Part shown: positions 21,933-24,429 of the stretch, in pieces | Layout of the letters: the number at the start of each line of letters is the position of its first letter | Numbering within the stretch: the stretch's first letter is position 1 | DNA from: DATARH01 sp050246595 | Lineage (GTDB): Bacteria; Pseudomonadota; Alphaproteobacteria; ATCC43930; CGMCC-115725 | Assembly (NCBI GenBank): GCA_050246595.1 | Contig: JBFWVT010000078.1 | Coordinates: 1 to 24,429 of the forward strand | Length of the DNA: 24,429 nucleotides | Direction of reading: 5' to 3' | The notes under the pieces: generated by a model | What the model was told of the DNA's origin: nothing | What the model saw: the letters and a program-made list of their open reading frames with translations, nothing else | The model's database searches: none | Translations under genes and position numbers: made by a program

Positions 21933-22172
21933 ATGAGGGAACTCTATCGCAGCCCGAACGGCGATTGCTGGCTTCTCGGCCGCGACCCGGACAGCTTGCG
22001 TGCCTTTGTGCGGCATGAGCCGAACACCGCCTCGGGCGGGCGGCCGAGGGATATCGATATCGGCGAGTTCCTCACCCGCGATGCGCGGCACCCGCAGCAC
22101 GAGGCCTTGCTGCTTCTGATCGGCACGCTGGCGGAGGAGAGCGACGAGACCAAAAAAACCGAAGAGTTGTAG
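21933..22172 (+). CDS. Small conserved hypothetical protein
   Basis: The 79-aa product begins MRELYRSPNGDCWLLGRDPD and continues RAFVRHEPNTASGG, DIDIGEFLTRDARHPQHEAL and LLLLIGTLAEES. Proteins of this pattern occur in Bradyrhizobium-like and related genomes, from memory; no function is known. There is no signal peptide or membrane segment. A GGGGAACGGC stretch precedes the ATG, 33 bp after the exporter's stop, so the two may share a transcript. The acidic/basic tail (ETKKTEEL) looks disordered. Confidence 0.7.
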   Translation: MRELYRSPNGDCWLLGRDPDSLRAFVRHEPNTASGGRPRDIDIGEFLTRDARHPQHEALLLLIGTLAEESDETKKTEEL

Positions 22173-22400
22173 TCATCTTGCGCGCGTACCGCGCGCTGCC
22201 CGCGAGACGGGCGAAATAGATCGGGCAGAATAAAAATGAGCCGCTTGGCCGAAACGATCGGCAGGCCCGCTTGTTTTGAATTTGTGCTTGGCGAACGGCA
22301 AACCGCTTCCTGGAATCCCGCGCTGGATTGATTAAACACATGTTTATCGACCGTGGTGCGACTGCCGTTCCTTTCATTTCCTGACAGGAGAATTCGATCC
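22173..22400. other. Intergenic region upstream of sodC
   Basis: The 228 bp contain a GCGCGC-GTACC-GCGCGC hairpin right after the small ORF (about 22181-22197) without a T run, so at most a weak terminator. A TAAACA-CA-TGTTTA palindrome at 22333-22346, about 55 bp before the sodC start, could be an operator. ACAGGAG at 22384-22390 is the sodC ribosome site. Confidence 0.45.
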
Positions 22401-23063
22401 ATGCGTGTTTTTGCTTTGTCGCTGATGGCCTGCGCGCTTGCCGCCGGGCCGGTTCTGGCGCAGCAGACCGCCGCGCCGCAAACCCAGTCGCCGGCCCGCG
22501 GCGTCAACCAGGACCCGAGCGTCACGGTGCCGATGATCGACGCCAAGGGCAATTCGGTCGGCCATGTCCAGATCCGGCAGCTCGCCCAGGGTACGGTCCT
22601 GATCGCGGAGTTAAGGAACCTGCCGCCTGGACCGCACGGGTTCCACATTCACGAACGCGGCGCCTGCGATCCGCCGCAATTCCAATCGGCGGGCGAGCAC
22701 TATAATCCGGCCAACGCCGAGCACGGGTTCGACAACCCGAACGGGTATCACGCGGGCGATCTGCCCAATATTTACGTGACGCCGCAAGGCACCGCCATGG
22801 CCGAGTTCCACACGACGCAGGTGACCCTTACATTACAGGCAAGGGCATTACAGGCGAGAGCACCACAGGCGGGGGCACCACAGGCAGGATCATCACAGGT
22901 GGGGTCATCGCAGGCGGGGGCATCGGCGGCGGGCGCCGCGGGTCCGTTTCCGCTGCTCGACGGTGACGGGTCGGCGATCATGATCCACGCCGCGCCCGAC
23001 GATTACCGGGATTCCGACAGCGCCGGCGGCCGCATCGCTTGCGGGGTGGTCAAGGCGCCCTAA
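22401..23063 (+). CDS. sodC: Periplasmic Cu/Zn superoxide dismutase with pentapeptide repeat insert
   Basis: The 220-aa protein converts superoxide to peroxide in the periplasm. A signal peptide (residues 1-20, MRVFALSLMACALAAGPVLA) precedes the mature chain. Copper and zinc ligands are visible: HGFHIHERGAC (two His and a disulfide Cys), SAGEHYNP (bridging His), NAEHGFDNPNGYHAGDLPN (His, His, Asp) and AIMIHA (last His); GRIACGV holds the second Cys. SodC proteins are usually 170-185 aa. The excess is a tandem 15-bp repeat (22833-22922 plus one decayed unit) encoding LQARA, LQARA, PQAGA, PQAGS, SQVGS and SQAGA in a surface loop before the final strand. The rest looks functional. Confidence 0.94.
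   Translation: MRVFALSLMACALAAGPVLAQQTAAPQTQSPARGVNQDPSVTVPMIDAKGNSVGHVQIRQLAQGTVLIAELRNLPPGPHGFHIHERGACDPPQFQSAGEHYNPANAEHGFDNPNGYHAGDLPNIYVTPQGTAMAEFHTTQVTLTLQARALQARAPQAGAPQAGSSQVGSSQAGASAAGAAGPFPLLDGDGSAIMIHAAPDDYRDSDSAGGRIACGVVKAP
22833..22937 (+). repeat. 15-bp tandem repeat within sodC
   Basis: Six clear units of 15 bp start at 22833, 22848, 22863, 22878, 22893 and 22908, sharing CAGG at unit positions 5-8, with a seventh diverged unit at 22923-22937. The period equals five codons, so the frame is kept whatever the copy number. Confidence 0.92.
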
Positions 23064-23074
23064 AAACGCCACCC

Positions 23075-23100
23075 GGGCAGGCCATTGGGGCAGGCCATTG
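23075..23100 (+). repeat. 13-bp direct tandem repeat, two copies
   Basis: GGGCAGGCCATTG occurs twice head to tail between sodC and the sugar dehydrogenase gene. It probably arose by replication slippage; no role is evident. Confidence 0.8.
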
Positions 23101-23178
23101 GGGCGGCGGCGCCTGGATGCACCCCGCCGCGCCGGGGTCATGCCCGGCAAGCCGGACCGGAAAGGGAGGAGTTGCGGG

Positions 23179-24303
23179 ATGCCTCGCCTCATTGCCGCCG
23201 CCGCTTGCATGCTTGTCCTGACCCTGTTCGCCGCGCCGCCGCTGCGCGCCCAGATCGAGACCGTCAGGACCCGGACCGGCCCCGTCGCGGTCGAGACGGT
23301 TGCCGGCGGTCTCGTGCATCCCTGGGGCGTGGCGTTTCTGCCCGATGGGCGCCTGCTTATCACGGAACGCCCCGGCAGGTTGCGCATTCTCGGGACGGAT
23401 GGTCGCCTGTCCGGGCCGCTGACGGGTGTGCCGCAGGTCTTTGCCCAGGGGCAGGGCGGGCTGCTCGATGTCGCGCTCGACCCGGAATTCGCTCAGAACC
23501 GGCTGGTTTATCTGTCCTATGCCGAACCCGGACCCGGCGGCGCCTCGACCGCGCTCGGGCGCGGCGTGCTCGCCGACAACCGCATCGATGGCTTCCAGGT
23601 TATCTTTCGCCAGGAACCGAAAGTCTCCGGCTCGGCGCATTTTGGCAGCCGCATCGTGTTCGCGCCGGACGGAACGCTGTTTCTGGCATTGGGCGAACGG
23701 TTCAAATTCGACCCGTCGCAGGACCTTTCCTCCGGTCTCGGCAAGGTCATGCGCCTCAACCGCGACGGCTCGATCCCCCGCGACAACCCGTTTGTCGGAC
23801 GGCCGAACGCGCAGGCTGCGATCTGGTCCTACGGCCACCGCAACATCCAGGCCGCCGCGATCAACCCGCAATCGGGGGCGCTGTGGGTCGCCGAGATGGG
23901 TCCGCGCGGCGGTGACGAGCTGAACCTGCCCGAGCGCGGCCGCAATTACGGCTGGCCGCTTGTCAGTTGGGGAAATCATTACGACGGCAGACCGATCCCG
24001 AACCCGCCGACCCGCCCGGAATTCGCCGATGCGATCAAGCACTGGACGCCGGCGATCGCGCCGTCCGGTATGATCTTCTACACCGAGAACACTTTCCCCG
24101 AATGGCGCGGCAACGTGCTGATCGGCAGCCTGACGCAGCAGGCTCTGGTTCGCCTCGCGATCCAGGGATCGCAAGTGGCCAGCGAAGAAATCATCCCGCT
24201 CAACGCACGCATCCGCGATGTCGCGCAGGGACCGGACGGCGCCGTCTACCTGCTGACCGACCAGCAGAACGGTGCCGTGCTGCGGCTGCGGCCGCAGCGT
24301 TAG
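23179..24303 (+). CDS. Periplasmic PQQ-dependent sugar dehydrogenase (Asd/YliI-like)
   Basis: The 374-aa protein resembles soluble aldose dehydrogenases that use PQQ and calcium. A signal peptide covers about residues 1-24 (RLIAAAACMLVLTLFAAPPL, then RAQ). The six-bladed propeller shows GLVHPWGVAFLPDGRLLITE (blade 1), GGLLDVALDPEF, LFLALGERF, AIWSYGHRNIQAAAINPQSG, LWVAEMGPRGGDELN and GRNYGWPLVSWGNHYDG, all hallmark positions; the HRN and GPRGGDE segments lie at the PQQ/Ca site. ATG 23179 is supported by GGGAGGAG 8 bases upstream; a longer frame from 23098 is rejected. Related proteins are annotated 'PQQ-dependent sugar dehydrogenase'. No PQQ synthesis genes are in view. It may share a transcript with sodC, 115 bp upstream. 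Confidence 0.93.
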   Translation: MPRLIAAAACMLVLTLFAAPPLRAQIETVRTRTGPVAVETVAGGLVHPWGVAFLPDGRLLITERPGRLRILGTDGRLSGPLTGVPQVFAQGQGGLLDVALDPEFAQNRLVYLSYAEPGPGGASTALGRGVLADNRIDGFQVIFRQEPKVSGSAHFGSRIVFAPDGTLFLALGERFKFDPSQDLSSGLGKVMRLNRDGSIPRDNPFVGRPNAQAAIWSYGHRNIQAAAINPQSGALWVAEMGPRGGDELNLPERGRNYGWPLVSWGNHYDGRPIPNPPTRPEFADAIKHWTPAIAPSGMIFYTENTFPEWRGNVLIGSLTQQALVRLAIQGSQVASEEIIPLNARIRDVAQGPDGAVYLLTDQQNGAVLRLRPQR

Positions 24304-24429
24304 TGATGCATCCGCTAAGTTGTTGCGACATTTGGCGCAGCGGCGACTCCGGGGCGGCGCAAGGTGCGGGGGCGCCGTCTGCGGCCCCACAGGAAGGGGT
24401 GGTTGTGCGCGTTCCCATACGCGGTGGCA

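Noticed and set aside
23050..24390. 446-codon minus-strand ORF over the sugar dehydrogenase
   Set aside because: It mirrors codon bias of the plus-strand gene, which has a signal peptide and propeller motifs.
24304..24429. A gene in the last 126 bp
   Set aside because: No frame with a start, ribosome site or motif is visible; it is probably intergenic or the 5' region of a gene beyond the window.

Overview
The window looks like chromosomal DNA from a GC-rich alphaproteobacterium. This rests on strong G/C at third codon positions, gene content typical of the group, and palindromic intergenic repeats of a kind common there. No 16S rRNA or other taxonomic marker is present, so the placement is an inference. 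It reads as an accessory region: a CRISPR array end, a pile-up of decayed insertion sequences, catabolic genes, and several gene-repeat associations.

Region 1 (1-2930) holds the distal end of a type I-C-like CRISPR array with nine spacers in view. It is cut off inside its tenth repeat by a decayed IS5-family transposase gene on the minus strand. Two further elements sit inside that gene: a deleted IS21-family element (727-1295) and an IS481-like element (1374-2612). Removing each with one copy of its 4-bp flanking repeat rejoins the IS5 reading frame, so the nesting can be read directly.

Region 2 (2932-9391) carries a PhnB-like VOC protein, a complete ADP-forming acyl-CoA synthetase, and a scarred stretch with a RAYT (REP-associated transposase) tail, two REP-like palindromes and a duplicated synthetase tail. 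After this come a DUF4160/DUF2442-HTH pair and a thiolase-like protein with its DUF35 Zn-ribbon partner. The last two resemble the Ltp2/DUF35 aldolase architecture rather than a true thiolase.

Region 3 (9392-12657) has palindromic repeats around a small GIY-YIG nuclease gene, a divergent thiamine-diphosphate enzyme, a dead TauD/TfdA dioxygenase gene and the IS481-like fragment that truncates it.

Region 4 (12658-19146, all minus strand) is a probable five-gene operon read right to left: polysaccharide deacetylase-like protein, phosphonoacetate hydrolase, a second alkaline-phosphatase-superfamily hydrolase, ChrA transporter and a glutamine-synthetase-family ligase. Palindromic repeats lie between and even inside these genes.

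Region 5 (19147-24429, plus strand) holds an AT-richer orphan HsdR-N nuclease that looks acquired, an MFS exporter, a small conserved ORF, a periplasmic Cu/Zn superoxide dismutase with a pentapeptide repeat expansion, and a periplasmic PQQ-type sugar dehydrogenase.
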